DNA of 37,236 nt from an uncultured Mucilaginibacter sp. (GCA_903863845.1 CAIPDP010000087.1:1-37236); one strand, 5' to 3'. Numbered from the stretch's first letter, positions 1 through 10,229 are shown. The notes: a model not told the origin generated them from the sequence alone. Numbers and translations: made by a program.

Positions 1-3000
1 CTGCAGGACTTTCTTTTAATTCATCAACCGGAGTTATCTCTGGTACACCAACAGGCACTTCACCAGTAACAACTTATAGTATTTCGGCCGACAATAGCGG
101 AGGTACCAGTACAGCTTATATTACCCTTAGCTGCGTAAACCCTACTCCGCCGGTCATTAGTTATACACCATCCAGCAATACCTATATAACCGGAACAGCA
201 ATCACTACCTGGTCTCCGGTTAACACCGGTGGTGCAGCCAGCAGCTGGACTATTAGCCCAGGTCTGCCTGCCGGATTAAGCTTTGATGCTACAACAGGTA
301 ACATTACCGGTACACCAACAGCAATTTCTGCTACAGCCAGTTATACTGTAACAGCCACTAACACGGCAGGAAGCGGTACAACGAGTATATCTATAACTGT
401 AAACCCAACCGCTCCGGCAATTAGTTATTCGCCGGCATCAAATACTTATTCTGTTGGTGCTACAATAACAACATGGTCGCCAACCAATACAGGTGGTCCG
501 GTTACAACCTGGTCTATCAGCCCTGGTTTACCTTCAGGTTTATCATTTGATCCTGCTACAGGTAATATTACAGGCACACCTACTGCAACCCAGGCTTCAA
601 CATCCTATACCGTTACTGCAACCAATGCTACCGGCAGCAGTACAACTTCGATCACCATCTCAATTAATAATAATGGTCCGGTGATAAGTTATTCGCCCAA
701 TACATTAAGTTATTCAGTAGGTACCACCATCACACCGGCAACTCCAACGAATACTGGCGGTGCTTCATCAAGCTGGTCGATAACAGCCGGCGGTTCGTTT
801 CCTGCGGGTCTATCGCTGAACGCGTCGACTGGCGTCATTTCGGGCACCCCAACAGCCGTGTTTGCAACAACAACTTTTACAATACAGGCTACAAATTCAT
901 CAGGAAGCTCGACTTGTACAGTAATCATCACTGTAAGCCCTCATGCACCTATCATCAGCTATTCTCCGTCTACTGTAGCACTGACGCTCAATGCGCCAAT
1001 GACCACTATGACACCCAACAATACCGGCGGTGCCGTTACGGGTTACTCCTACTCATCTACTGGTGTTTCTTTAACAGGTGCTACGCTCAGCGGGCCAAGT
1101 TTGATGTGGATCGACGCTTCCGGCAATATCTATGTCGCCAATTATAACAATGGTACCGTTAGCCGTTGGAACTCAGCCCATACTTACCTGGGTACTTACA
1201 CCACTGGCAAAACAATAAGCAACGCCGAGGGTATCGTATTTGATTCGGCAGGTAACTGTTATGTTGAGGATACCGGTGCAGGCGCCATCTACAAATATGG
1301 TCCGACAGGTGCTTACCTTGGAACCATTGTCAGCGGCTTAAGTCACCCGCTGGGTATCAGTATCGACCCATCAAATAACCTCTACATAGCGACCTATAAT
1401 TATTCCTCGCCCTATACCAGTTCGGTGACAAAATACAGCACAGCTGGTGTTTTATTGCAAACGATATCGAACGCCAACATGGATGAATCGGATGGTGTCG
1501 CTGTTGACGGAGCCGGTAATATCTACGTATTGAACCGCGCGCTCGATGCAACTGGTACCAACAAGGGTTATGTAACCAAATACAACTCGGCCGGCGTTTA
1601 CCAGGGCATTTTCAGTACGGGTTACCAGGATCCGCTGGCAATTGCCTGCGACCCTTCAGGCGACGTTTTCGTGGCCGATTCTCACAATAACCAGGTGAAG
1701 ATATACAGTTCTTCGGGCGTACTCTTAAATACCATTTCCGGTTTTAACGACGTTGAAGGTTTCGTAGCCGACGGTAATGGTAACTTGTACGTATCAGATT
1801 TTACGAATAATACGGTTAAAGAATATGCAGCTTTGGGTGGGTACTATATCAGTGCACCATTGCCTGCGGGTTTAAGTTTCAATACCTCCACTGGGCAAAT
1901 CACAGGCACCCCGACGGTTACTTTTGCTCCAACTACTTATACTATTACCGCATACAATATTACAGGTAGCGGCACAACAACGGTTACCTTGTCATGTATT
2001 CAGTCAAATGACTGGATAGGCACAACCAGCACGGACTGGAATGTGTCGACAAACTGGCTAAGCAACCACGTTCCAATAGCAGGCGAAACGGCCTATATCG
2101 GCGTAAACAGGGCATTTACAAATTTCCCAACAGTTCTGACCGCAGACGGAGCTCTTACGGTAGGCACAGTGCAAATTGGTAACCTGGGTGGGCAGGCTGC
2201 AGGTATTGCGGTTCAAACCGGTGCTTCTTTGACCATTACTACACTTACAGTACAAAGCGATGCAAGTTCAAGTAATGCTTATACGCAAACCCTATCGGGT
2301 GCAGGCACCATTAATGTGGGTAGCCTCAATATCATCTCAAATACGGCAAATGCTTATGCTTATACCAGTATTTTGTCATCGTCTATCAGCAATTTGAATG
2401 TATCGGGCAATATTGCATTGACCTCGTCAAAACCAGGTTCATACACTGAAAATTCAACCTTTAATGTTACCGGTGGTACAACCACACTTACGGGTTATTT
2501 CCAAACTACCAATACTGCAGGCACAACTTCAACCATTGCAGTTACCGGTGGCACTTTGTCTTTAGCTAATGCTACAGCCTTATCCGGCTTATCTGCTACA
2601 GGTACCAACTCGGTAACTTTCAATAATACCGGGGCTACTATACAATACTCGGGGGCGGCACAAACGGTTTATACCACTAATGCTATTACCGGACTAGCAT
2701 CGGGCGTCAACTATTATAGCATTGCTTTCTCAGGCACAGGTATCAAAACAGTATCATCGGGTAACCTTAATATCACCGGAAACTTTACCAATACAATAGC
2801 AAATGATGCAGGCGATTATGTAAACCTGAGCAGCCCGACGGTTAACTTTAATGGTACAACCCAATCGATCGCGGCCGGCGGTGGCAACGGAACCACATTC
2901 TACAACGTTGTATTTAGCGGTATCGGTACAAAAACGATAGCCAGTGGTATGATGAACGTGGCTGATATAGGAACACTAACCATGAGCGGCACTAACGCAG

Positions 3001-5030
3001 CCACAATTTTGGCCGCAAATGGTAACCTAACACTCAATTCTGACGCTTCAGGTTCGGCTTCGGTATTAGCCATGTCGGGACCAAGCATTACAGGCAATGT
3101 AAACGTTCAGCGTTATGTTACCGGAGGCGCAGGCTACCGGGGCTACCGTTTAACTTCGTCGCCGGTATACACAGCGACTGTAAGCGGTAACAATGTAACC
3201 AGTATCAATTATATTCAAAACAGTGTTTACCTTACCGGTGCTGCCGGTGGTGGATTTGATAAAACCGGAAATCCTACTATCTACCTTTTCCGCGAGGATC
3301 AAACGCCTTCAAATACTACTTTCATCAGCGGTAACTTCTGGGGAGTATCTGCCATAAACAATACACCGGCTTATAACTATGGTGTTACAGGTCAATCTTC
3401 TTCCGGCACCTTTAATATACCTGCTGGTGTTGGCTATCTTTGGTTTTTCAGGGGCAACCGGGCATCGGCAGCGCTAGCCACCGAAACATCCACTACTTAT
3501 ACTACTCCGGTATCAGCTACATTGACGGCAACTGGTACGCTAAATCAAAACCAGGTGGTTGTTTCTGAATGGTATACACCTGGCTCAACGGCGCTCAACT
3601 ATACGGGTTCAGGTACAGGCACTAATTTTACCGTGCGCGGCTTTAATATGGTGGGTAACCCTTATGCCTGTTCTATTGACTGGGAACAATTGAATAACGG
3701 TAGTACTACGACTGGTATTTATGAGAATAACGTAAGCACAACAGTTTACGAACTTAATCCCCTGACTCAAAATTATGATACCTACCAAAAGGGTGGGGTT
3801 TACACCAACCACGGTCGCCGGTACCTGATGAGTGGCGAAGGATTCTTTGTGCTGGCTACAGGAAATAGCAACCCGCAGCTAATGTTCAATGAATCGGCAA
3901 AAACTTCTGCGCAATTAACCGGGCTTAATCTGTTTATGAGTACGCCATCGCAAATTGCCGCATTGGGGGTTCCGAATGTTGAGCCACATATCCGATTGCA
4001 GATGGCTATGGACACTATAAACAAAGACGATACATATATCGGTTTCCCTGAAGGTGCCGGTGCGAACTATTCTTCTATCGAAGATGCACCTTATAAATTA
4101 GGAAATGGCAAACTTGGACTGGCAAGCTTTTCAAACGATCATGTTCGGTTGGCGATCAATAAAATGTCTTTGCCGGGCGCAACGCAAACCATTATTCCTT
4201 TGAATATTTCGGCACGGGCAGCTGGTATCTACCACCTCAATCTTACCGAAATGCAAGCCGTTCCGAAGATCTATAAGATTTGGTTGAAAGATAAGTTCAT
4301 GAAAGACTCGCTTGATATGCGCAGCGATTCTTCGTATGCATTCAATATAACTTCGGATACTGCAAGCCAGGGCGCAAATCGTTTCGAATTGGTGTTAAGG
4401 CAAGATCCGGCTCTGGCCGTACAATTGCTTCAGTTTGAAGGAGTAAAAACATCTCAGGGTTCTAAGTTGACCTGGTTCACTGAAAATGAACAAAATTATA
4501 CGCACTTCACGCTGCAACGCAGTACAGATGGCGGAAAAACCTTTAACGTAGTTGGTGGTGTACCATCAAATGGTGTTGGTACTTACAATTTGTGGGATAC
4601 TGCACCACTTACTTCGAATCAATACAGGTTACAAATACAGGATCTGAATGGAGCGATCACCTACTCTAATATCGTCACGCTGATGTATGCTAACCCGAAC
4701 TCGTTGATCAGTAATATCTCGTTGTATCCAAATCCTTCCAAAGGGCAGATCAACCTGGCTATTACGCCGCCTTACGGCACAAGCTCGACTACAAACGGCA
4801 ACTCGCCGGGTGGTACTATTGGTAGTAACCTGGCAGCACAGCCGAATGCTAATAGCACATCGTATAGCATCAAGATCGTAAATGCGACAGGTATTATTGT
4901 TAAGACGGCTACCACTACCCAAACTAACTGGCAGAATGATGTGAGCAACCTGTTACCTGGCACCTATGTTCTGCAGGTAGTGGATAATAATGATAAACTG
5001 GTAGGTGAACGCAGTTTTGTGAAATTGTAA
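1..5030 (+). CDS. Giant secreted adhesin, Ig-like repeats, NHL propeller, T9SS type A sorting domain (5' partial)
   Basis: The frame is open from base 3 to the stop at 5030 (about 1675 residues visible), so the start lies beyond the left edge; the GTG at 681 is internal to a repeat. Order of parts: He_PIG-type Ig-like repeats (about 3-135, 145-410, 415-660, 680-940) with the recurring motif PAGLSxNxxTGxIxGTPT; half of another such repeat (945-1075); six NHL-type repeats (1085-1830), each with D-x-x-G/N-N-x-Y-V; the second half of the split Ig repeat (1845-1995); a Gly/Thr/Ser-rich beta-helix-like region beginning SNDWIG (about 2000-3080); a conserved Bacteroidota block with GNPYACSIDW (3640-3690); a module with IWLKD and NRFELVLR (about 3980-4405); a fibronectin-III-like part; and a C-terminal sorting domain with SLYPNPSKG near 4722-4745 and the ending GERSFVKL. 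Known for the family: such proteins are exported by the type IX system and anchored or released at the surface. The ligand is unknown. Confidence 0.9.
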   Translation, partial: AGLSFNSSTGVISGTPTGTSPVTTYSISADNSGGTSTAYITLSCVNPTPPVISYTPSSNTYITGTAITTWSPVNTGGAASSWTISPGLPAGLSFDATTGNITGTPTAISATASYTVTATNTAGSGTTSISITVNPTAPAISYSPASNTYSVGATITTWSPTNTGGPVTTWSISPGLPSGLSFDPATGNITGTPTATQASTSYTVTATNATGSSTTSITISINNNGPVISYSPNTLSYSVGTTITPATPTNTGGASSSWSITAGGSFPAGLSLNASTGVISGTPTAVFATTTFTIQATNSSGSSTCTVIITVSPHAPIISYSPSTVALTLNAPMTTMTPNNTGGAVTGYSYSSTGVSLTGATLSGPSLMWIDASGNIYVANYNNGTVSRWNSAHTYLGTYTTGKTISNAEGIVFDSAGNCYVEDTGAGAIYKYGPTGAYLGTIVSGLSHPLGISIDPSNNLYIATYNYSSPYTSSVTKYSTAGVLLQTISNANMDESDGVAVDGAGNIYVLNRALDATGTNKGYVTKYNSAGVYQGIFSTGYQDPLAIACDPSGDVFVADSHNNQVKIYSSSGVLLNTISGFNDVEGFVADGNGNLYVSDFTNNTVKEYAALGGYYISAPLPAGLSFNTSTGQITGTPTVTFAPTTYTITAYNITGSGTTTVTLSCIQSNDWIGTTSTDWNVSTNWLSNHVPIAGETAYIGVNRAFTNFPTVLTADGALTVGTVQIGNLGGQAAGIAVQTGASLTITTLTVQSDASSSNAYTQTLSGAGTINVGSLNIISNTANAYAYTSILSSSISNLNVSGNIALTSSKPGSYTENSTFNVTGGTTTLTGYFQTTNTAGTTSTIAVTGGTLSLANATALSGLSATGTNSVTFNNTGATIQYSGAAQTVYTTNAITGLASGVNYYSIAFSGTGIKTVSSGNLNITGNFTNTIANDAGDYVNLSSPTVNFNGTTQSIAAGGGNGTTFYNVVFSGIGTKTIASGMMNVADIGTLTMSGTNAATILAANGNLTLNSDASGSASVLAMSGPSITGNVNVQRYVTGGAGYRGYRLTSSPVYTATVSGNNVTSINYIQNSVYLTGAAGGGFDKTGNPTIYLFREDQTPSNTTFISGNFWGVSAINNTPAYNYGVTGQSSSGTFNIPAGVGYLWFFRGNRASAALATETSTTYTTPVSATLTATGTLNQNQVVVSEWYTPGSTALNYTGSGTGTNFTVRGFNMVGNPYACSIDWEQLNNGSTTTGIYENNVSTTVYELNPLTQNYDTYQKGGVYTNHGRRYLMSGEGFFVLATGNSNPQLMFNESAKTSAQLTGLNLFMSTPSQIAALGVPNVEPHIRLQMAMDTINKDDTYIGFPEGAGANYSSIEDAPYKLGNGKLGLASFSNDHVRLAINKMSLPGATQTIIPLNISARAAGIYHLNLTEMQAVPKIYKIWLKDKFMKDSLDMRSDSSYAFNITSDTASQGANRFELVLRQDPALAVQLLQFEGVKTSQGSKLTWFTENEQNYTHFTLQRSTDGGKTFNVVGGVPSNGVGTYNLWDTAPLTSNQYRLQIQDLNGAITYSNIVTLMYANPNSLISNISLYPNPSKGQINLAITPPYGTSSTTNGNSPGGTIGSNLAAQPNANSTSYSIKIVNATGIIVKTATTTQTNWQNDVSNLLPGTYVLQVVDNNDKLVGERSFVKL

Positions 5031-5054
5031 AAAGAGAAATACCGAAAAAAATAG

Positions 5055-5095
5055 AACAGCTTTGCAAGTTTTTTTGCAAGGCTGTTTTGTTTTCC
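5055..5095. terminator. Rho-independent terminator, probably bidirectional
   Basis: Arms 5055-5067 (AACAGCTTTGCAA) and 5074-5086 (TTGCAAGGCTGTT) pair over 13 positions with one G-T wobble, and a T-rich tail follows to 5095. It sits 25 bases after the adhesin stop, between two convergent genes. Confidence 0.85.
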
Positions 5096-5164
5096 TTTAA
5101 GATCAGAAATGGGAAAGAGCTTTTTTTTAATCCCAAAATAAACGTGTTTGAAGCAACAGCATCA

Positions 5165-7705
5165 TTAAAAATCAAACCAGGCACTTGCTCTAACGCCGAA
5201 TTTAGAGATACCGGGATTTGATAGATAGGTGAAGCGTTCGATAAAATCGACACGGAATATCTTTAAAATATTTCCGATACCTACTCCGCCTTCAACATAA
5301 GGTTTGCTGCCGAGTGTAAAGGTTTGCGGCATGCCATTCTGGTTGAGCGGGAACTGCAATAAATTGGAATGGGTGACAGGATTGTTCTCGTCGCGCAAAC
5401 CACCATAAAGCACCTTGAATGAAATTATTTCGCGCCATTTGAGCTTTTTTATGAGGGGTAGTTTGTTTAATAGGAAACCATTCAGGTCGTAATCTACTTT
5501 TACATCAGCATAGTGATCGCTTACAAATTCAAGGAAGTTCATCAGGTTATAAGAGTCCAGGTCGAAAGCGTAGGTCTGGTTGGCCTGGTGAATATCCAAT
5601 AACGGGAAAGGCACTTGTCCGAAAAGGTAACTTCCTTCCACGGTAACATCTGCATAGCCAATCTGCGAAAGATAAAAGCGTTTATCAATCCGACCTTTAA
5701 GATTCTGGTAATTGTATTGCCCACCTAATAATCCTTTTATATCCTGCTGGTAGGTAAGACTAATAATTGGGTATTTGTTGGGGATATCAATCCGGTAGAG
5801 TTTTCCCTGAAATATCTGTTCGTGAGGTGCATAACGTAAACCTACGGCAAATTCTGAGGTGGTAATATTTGGAACGTTATTCGGTTGACCATTAATTGTG
5901 TTACTGAAGTTTAAAGATCCGGCTGGTGTTTGCTCCCAACTTTTAAACTCGAATGAATAGGAAAAATGATTTTCCAATTCATGCACATAATCAACTTTAT
6001 AGTACTGGTTGTATAAGAATTTATTATTTACGCCACGGGTAAAAGAATTGTAGATCTGGTCGGGCTGTTCAAAAGCGAGTTCTTCGCCCGGTATTTTTAT
6101 ATCATACTGGGTAGATACTTTGATATAATCGTTCGGGAATTTATAGATCGAATGGTGATTTAACGAATAGGCAGCACTGAGCAGGTATTTGAATTTCCTG
6201 TCGCCGGTGCCATAGGCGCCGTAGGCGTCGAGGTAATAGCGGGTGCTGAAAGTATCTGTTGTGCGCAAGGCAAACTTGACACGCGAGCGTTCAACCGGAT
6301 TATAGCTGTAAAAAGTGCCAAAAGGACCGATCTCGACAGGGCCGTCTTGTATAAAACCAACTGCAAACAGGTTAATGGCCGCCATCATGTGTTTGAATGA
6401 AGGGATGGTTTGCAGGCTGTCAATATTTTTGTAGGCGTTAGTTTCAATAGTAGTCAAAGTATCCCGTCCGCGGCTTTTTACCCAAAAGGCTTCACTGCGG
6501 TTCATGGCACCGGGCACTATAACCAGGTCGGGGCCAGCATACGTGCTGTCGGCCCTTGGGGTATTGATCAGAAAATGATCATACGCGATGGTCCGCTCGC
6601 CAAAGATCCCTTTGTCACCTTTTTTTGAAATACCGAAACTGGCCTTCATATCGCTTTTGGCCAGGTGATACCGACCGTCTGAATTTTGTTCATAATCCAG
6701 GTCGATCTGCATATCCTTTACCCAGTTAAGGTTGATATTTTTGTTGATCGATAGTCTGGCTTTTTGAACCGAAAATTTACCGTCAAGTGTTACAAATATC
6801 AATCCCTCAAAAAGCATATCATTGCCATTGCGAGGGGTAAAGCTCAGTTCAATTAATTTTTGATTATTTACTTCGATCGTATCGGTGATGAAAAATTTAT
6901 AGAAGGTAGGTGCGGCATCGCATATCGGGCTTAAAAACTGGTTGGTCATCAGGAAGATATTATTCGAATAAATATCCACCTCATTGTACATCCTGTTGAG
7001 GTAACTGTTAACACCTTCTTCATCAACAAATGTCACTACATCCACTTTCTTTTCGCCCATAACCACTTTTTTGGTTTTTTGCGGTTCTTTACGATAGAAA
7101 GTTTGGGTTGTTTTCTCTTCCTGGTATACTGGTAATAGCGACTTACCCGGCAGTGCTGTTGTATCTCGACTGTCGTAAAGGAATTTGTAATTGTGGGTCA
7201 GTTTGCCTTTAAAAAACTTGTCAGAAACATTGATAAAGGAGAACTGTAGTTTTTCGTATTGTTGGTATTCGGTATAATTATAGCTCTGCATCCGGTTGGA
7301 GTCTTTGTGGGCAATAACCTGCCTGATCAGTTCTACAGCGGGATTGTCTTTATTCCGATACCTTGTTTTCTTCCCCGATCTGATCGTTACAGTTGCCAGG
7401 TCTTGCACATTTGGCTGCAATTTAACATTGATCACCTGGTCTTTATAAGCCACTATCGTTCGTAAAACCGGCTTATAGCCTACAAAGCTAAATTTTAACT
7501 GCGTGTATGACTTGCCGGTTTCGATATGGTATTTGCCATTATTATCACTTGTTGCTCCGATCGAAGTCCCGGGGAAGCCTACCGACACAAATGGCAGCGG
7601 TTGGTTTGTTCGTGCATCAGTAATAGTTCCCCTTACAATTGTATTTTGGCAAAATGCAAAGAATGGAAGAAGAAAGAAAGTTAACGTTAATGAGGGGTAT
7701 TTCAT
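5165..7705 (-). CDS. DUF5686 family outer-membrane protein with CarboxypepD_reg-like N-terminal domain
   Basis: I chose the ATG at 7705, which begins a clean signal peptide (MKYPSLTLTFFLLPFFAFCQ); a GTG five codons upstream (7720) is the longer alternative. The mature start holds a CarboxypepD_reg-like beta-sandwich (VRGTITDARTNQPLPFVSV, then FVGYKP; residues about 20-100), after which the sequence follows the DUF5686 pattern, with KDNPAVELIRQVI near residue 120 and a long beta-strand-rich C-terminal half ending in Phe, as is usual for outer-membrane barrels. The roughly 845-residue length suits the family. The function of DUF5686 proteins is not established. The gene is convergent with the adhesin and I see no close operon partner upstream: the response regulator ends more than 200 bases away and is on the same strand. 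Confidence 0.85.
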   Translation of the reverse strand: MKYPSLTLTFFLLPFFAFCQNTIVRGTITDARTNQPLPFVSVGFPGTSIGATSDNNGKYHIETGKSYTQLKFSFVGYKPVLRTIVAYKDQVINVKLQPNVQDLATVTIRSGKKTRYRNKDNPAVELIRQVIAHKDSNRMQSYNYTEYQQYEKLQFSFINVSDKFFKGKLTHNYKFLYDSRDTTALPGKSLLPVYQEEKTTQTFYRKEPQKTKKVVMGEKKVDVVTFVDEEGVNSYLNRMYNEVDIYSNNIFLMTNQFLSPICDAAPTFYKFFITDTIEVNNQKLIELSFTPRNGNDMLFEGLIFVTLDGKFSVQKARLSINKNINLNWVKDMQIDLDYEQNSDGRYHLAKSDMKASFGISKKGDKGIFGERTIAYDHFLINTPRADSTYAGPDLVIVPGAMNRSEAFWVKSRGRDTLTTIETNAYKNIDSLQTIPSFKHMMAAINLFAVGFIQDGPVEIGPFGTFYSYNPVERSRVKFALRTTDTFSTRYYLDAYGAYGTGDRKFKYLLSAAYSLNHHSIYKFPNDYIKVSTQYDIKIPGEELAFEQPDQIYNSFTRGVNNKFLYNQYYKVDYVHELENHFSYSFEFKSWEQTPAGSLNFSNTINGQPNNVPNITTSEFAVGLRYAPHEQIFQGKLYRIDIPNKYPIISLTYQQDIKGLLGGQYNYQNLKGRIDKRFYLSQIGYADVTVEGSYLFGQVPFPLLDIHQANQTYAFDLDSYNLMNFLEFVSDHYADVKVDYDLNGFLLNKLPLIKKLKWREIISFKVLYGGLRDENNPVTHSNLLQFPLNQNGMPQTFTLGSKPYVEGGVGIGNILKIFRVDFIERFTYLSNPGISKFGVRASAWFDF

Positions 7706-7938
7706 ACGAATGCTTTTCACCTTGGTATAAGCGGCAAATCAATACTTCAATTCAAATTTGCCAGGTTAGCGAAAGTTTTATCAGTTAATATTTACCGGCG
7801 TTTATAGCCTAGCTGTTAACGGCATTAGTTTAAAAATGTTATTTTCTGAAATTGTAAAATAGCGATTAAATTAAATAAATAGGTGAAACAGGCCGCATTT
7901 TACCAGAGGCTGACCATTTTTTATTACTATTTTTTGGT

Positions 7939-8307
7939 TTATGCTGATTTATTGACGAGTTCGTTGATCTTGTTGACCAATTCATTGATATCAAATGGCT
8001 TTGCAATGAAAGCATCAAAGCCAAAATGGCCATGTGATATTGCCAGTTCGGGATAGGCCGAGATCAATATTACCGGAATTCGGGTTGTTTTAGGATTGCT
8101 TTTTAGCTGCTGGCAAATTTTGCCGCCATTGGTGCCTGAAAGCAGATAATCAGTTAAAACCAGGTCGGGTTCATATTGCTCAACCGCTCCAAGGATATCG
8201 TCTGTTCGTTCCAATCCGTTAACTTCAAACTCGTTATAAACAAGTACCGTTTCCAGCACTTGTAAAATGTCTTCGTCATCTTCGATAATCAAAATCCGCT
8301 TTGACAT
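7939..8307 (-). CDS. Single-domain response regulator (CheY-like receiver)
   Basis: A 122-residue stand-alone receiver domain with no output domain. The expected residues are visible: acidic pair D10-D11, phospho-acceptor D53 (in LVLTDYLLSG), S83 (ILISA) and K103 (AKPF). Known for the family: an aspartate is phosphorylated by a histidine kinase and the receiver then docks on a partner protein. No histidine kinase or other partner gene lies in the window, so the gene is an orphan regulator here. It is preceded by the START-domain gene at 8391 on the same strand with an 83-base gap, so weak co-transcription is possible. Confidence 0.92.
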   Translation of the reverse strand: MSKRILIIEDDEDILQVLETVLVYNEFEVNGLERTDDILGAVEQYEPDLVLTDYLLSGTNGGKICQQLKSNPKTTRIPVILISAYPELAISHGHFGFDAFIAKPFDINELVNKINELVNKSA

Positions 8308-8390
8308 TTGGTTAGCTTAGTCAGCAATTTAACTAAATTAACTAAAAAATGTTTTGGATTAAATAGCTGACAGGAAAAATTAAATATTAA

Positions 8391-9017
8391 TTAACTATTT
8401 TTTCGGTGGTTCATCTTCGCGATCTGTTCCCTCAGCTTCCTGAAAGAGTTATTGGGGCCAACCGTTGCGCCCATATTTACCAGCCAGCCGGGAAGGTCGC
8501 CACCGGGGTCGGCACTAAGAATATACTCAATTTTTAATTTCTTACCGGGCATTTGGGATACTTCCCAGGTCGCCAGCGAATTGGGTATCCTTACCAGGTC
8601 GGGGTATTTGGGGATTACACCGGGTATGCTTTTGGCCCGGATGTGTAATAAATTATTTACAGTATCTTTTGCAAAACTGATCTGAATAACTGCGTCGCGA
8701 TTGCTAAGTGGCCAGGGTAATGTTATTTCGGAATAATAGATTATGGTGTCTTTTCCTTTTTTGCTGATCACATAGGTTCGTTTGGTACCGTAGCTCCAGG
8801 TATTATGTTTGGGTATGTCCTGCAGTATATTAACGAGTTGGTCCATAGTAGCATCCATCTCAAAATCAACTTTAACCTCTTTAAATTTAACAGATGGAAT
8901 GCGGCGCGTATAGATCATGATGCCATCATCCGTCCGCGCTAATTGCCAGCCCGATTGGGCGAAGCCTATTGCAGGGATACTTAGAAGAAGCAAAAAAATC
9001 AGGGGTATTTTAGTCAT
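8391..9017 (-). CDS. Secreted START-domain lipid-binding protein (copy 1)
   Basis: A 208-residue protein with a signal peptide (residues 1-20, ending GFAQ) and a START-like fold over the remainder. Recognisable START features are DGIMIYTR near residue 30, LPWPLSNRD near residue 101 and the ADPGGDLPGWLVNMGA helix region near the C-terminus. START domains hold a hydrophobic ligand such as a lipid in a deep pocket; the ligand here is unknown and periplasmic location is inferred from the signal peptide. It is a paralogue of the protein at 35404-36051, sharing PWP(L/V)S(N/D)RD and ADPGG(D/L)xPxWLxNM. Confidence 0.85.
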   Translation of the reverse strand: MTKIPLIFLLLLSIPAIGFAQSGWQLARTDDGIMIYTRRIPSVKFKEVKVDFEMDATMDQLVNILQDIPKHNTWSYGTKRTYVISKKGKDTIIYYSEITLPWPLSNRDAVIQISFAKDTVNNLLHIRAKSIPGVIPKYPDLVRIPNSLATWEVSQMPGKKLKIEYILSADPGGDLPGWLVNMGATVGPNNSFRKLREQIAKMNHRKNS

Positions 9018-9257
9018 TATAGCCGGAAAGTCTGTTAATGGGCTGGTACAATTGGGTTATTTTATTGAATTATTAACTATTAAAACCAGTATTTGTTGCA
9101 GGAACCTATAAAATCGTTTTTCTAATTAGCGGGAAAGCGCTTTATGCATCAAATAATATAAGATTGCGCTTATTTTTATTCGAGCTTCTTATCACCCGGA
9201 ATATTCAATAATTAATTTATAGATATGTGGCAACCGTATCCAAATCCATCAGTTTTA

Positions 9258-9629
9258 TTATTCGGCCGTATTTAGTTTACGATAGAAGTAATAAGAACCG
9301 ATGATAAATATAAATCCGGCTCCCAAAAATGGAGCCCATTGAGCGATGGGTGAGTGGTTATTAATAAATATATCAGATGCCCCGATAAGGTCGAAGGTAA
9401 AACCTGCATAGGCCCATTCTTTCAAACGTTTAAACCCGGGTGTTAATAAGGTTATACTTCCTAATATTTTTGCAACAGCAAGCAATTGAAAAAGGTACGC
9501 CGGGAAACTGATAGTTTTGGCAAATGCCTTTGTTTGTTCGGGTGTAAATAAGCTGCCATAAGCCGAAAATAACATCATAACGACCAGTAAAACTGTAAAT
9601 ACCCAGAATAAAATTTTTGCTGTTTTCAT
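9258..9629 (-). CDS. DoxX-like integral membrane protein
   Basis: A 123-residue, four-helix membrane protein of DoxX-like type: hydrophobic segments near residues 5-25, 43-63, 71-88 and 97-115, with an ITLLTPGFKRLKEWAYAG stretch between helices 2 and 3 that is typical of the family. DoxX-like proteins are poorly characterised; some are linked to quinone or thiosulfate metabolism. It lies 144 bases downstream of an AHSA1-type gene on the same strand; DoxX and AHSA1-type genes are often neighbours in Bacteroidota, so co-transcription is a reasonable inference. Confidence 0.8.
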   Translation of the reverse strand: MKTAKILFWVFTVLLVVMMLFSAYGSLFTPEQTKAFAKTISFPAYLFQLLAVAKILGSITLLTPGFKRLKEWAYAGFTFDLIGASDIFINNHSPIAQWAPFLGAGFIFIIGSYYFYRKLNTAE

Positions 9630-9773
9630 TGTGCCCCGAATTTGTGTAAAGAGAATTGGTTGATATTTGGTGTTGATTAAATGCTAAAATAATGAAGAAA
9701 TTTTAACAAAGCCTAATTTTATCCATTAACATTCATCGAACTCCAACTGAAAATTCCTGAAATTCTGTTTTTA

Positions 9774-10229
9774 TTAGCTTAGCGATGCGAGGTGATCTTT
9801 CAATTTCGTATTATTTTGTTCAAGCCCTTCGTCGGCTTTGAAGGTTTTTACAACAATGTTAAACAGATCGGCTGTTTCAAAAAGCATTTTCCAGCTGATT
9901 CTGGTTTGATCGCTTTGAACCTCAAAATTAATAGTGGTTTTAAAATTTGGAGCAAAATGGTCAAAACTAATCTTGCTGAAAGGGATTATTTCAAGATAAA
10001 CAGCCTTGTTTCTATAATTTTTTCCATCGGGACCGTGCATGGTGAGTTCACATTCGCCGCCGTGTCGAACATCCATTTTATCGATGGTATTGGTAAAACC
10101 TGCGGGGCCCCACCATTTGGCAATATGAACCGGATCGGTAAAGACTTTCCAAACCAGGGCTAACAGCACATTTAGCTCAGATTCAATTTTCATTTCCCGG
10201 TCGCTGACGATGTTCACTTTATTTTCCAT
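9774..10229 (-). CDS. SRPBCC family protein, AHSA1-like (activator of Hsp90 ATPase homologue)
   Basis: A 151-residue cytoplasmic SRPBCC protein with the AHSA1 pattern: WKVFTDPVHIAKWWGPAGF near residues 27-45, a GGECELTMHGPDGKNYRN strand pair near 57-74, and a C-terminal helix with the segment ADEGLEQNNTKLKDHLA. The fold forms a helix-grip cavity; the ligand or partner is unknown and the Hsp90 name is only a family label. No signal peptide. Probably transcribed ahead of the DoxX-like gene. Confidence 0.85.
   Translation of the reverse strand: MENKVNIVSDREMKIESELNVLLALVWKVFTDPVHIAKWWGPAGFTNTIDKMDVRHGGECELTMHGPDGKNYRNKAVYLEIIPFSKISFDHFAPNFKTTINFEVQSDQTRISWKMLFETADLFNIVVKTFKADEGLEQNNTKLKDHLASLS

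Noticed and set aside
493..684. A 63-codon frame inside the adhesin
   Set aside because: It lies in another frame of the Ig repeats and is low-complexity; the adhesin frame is open through it.
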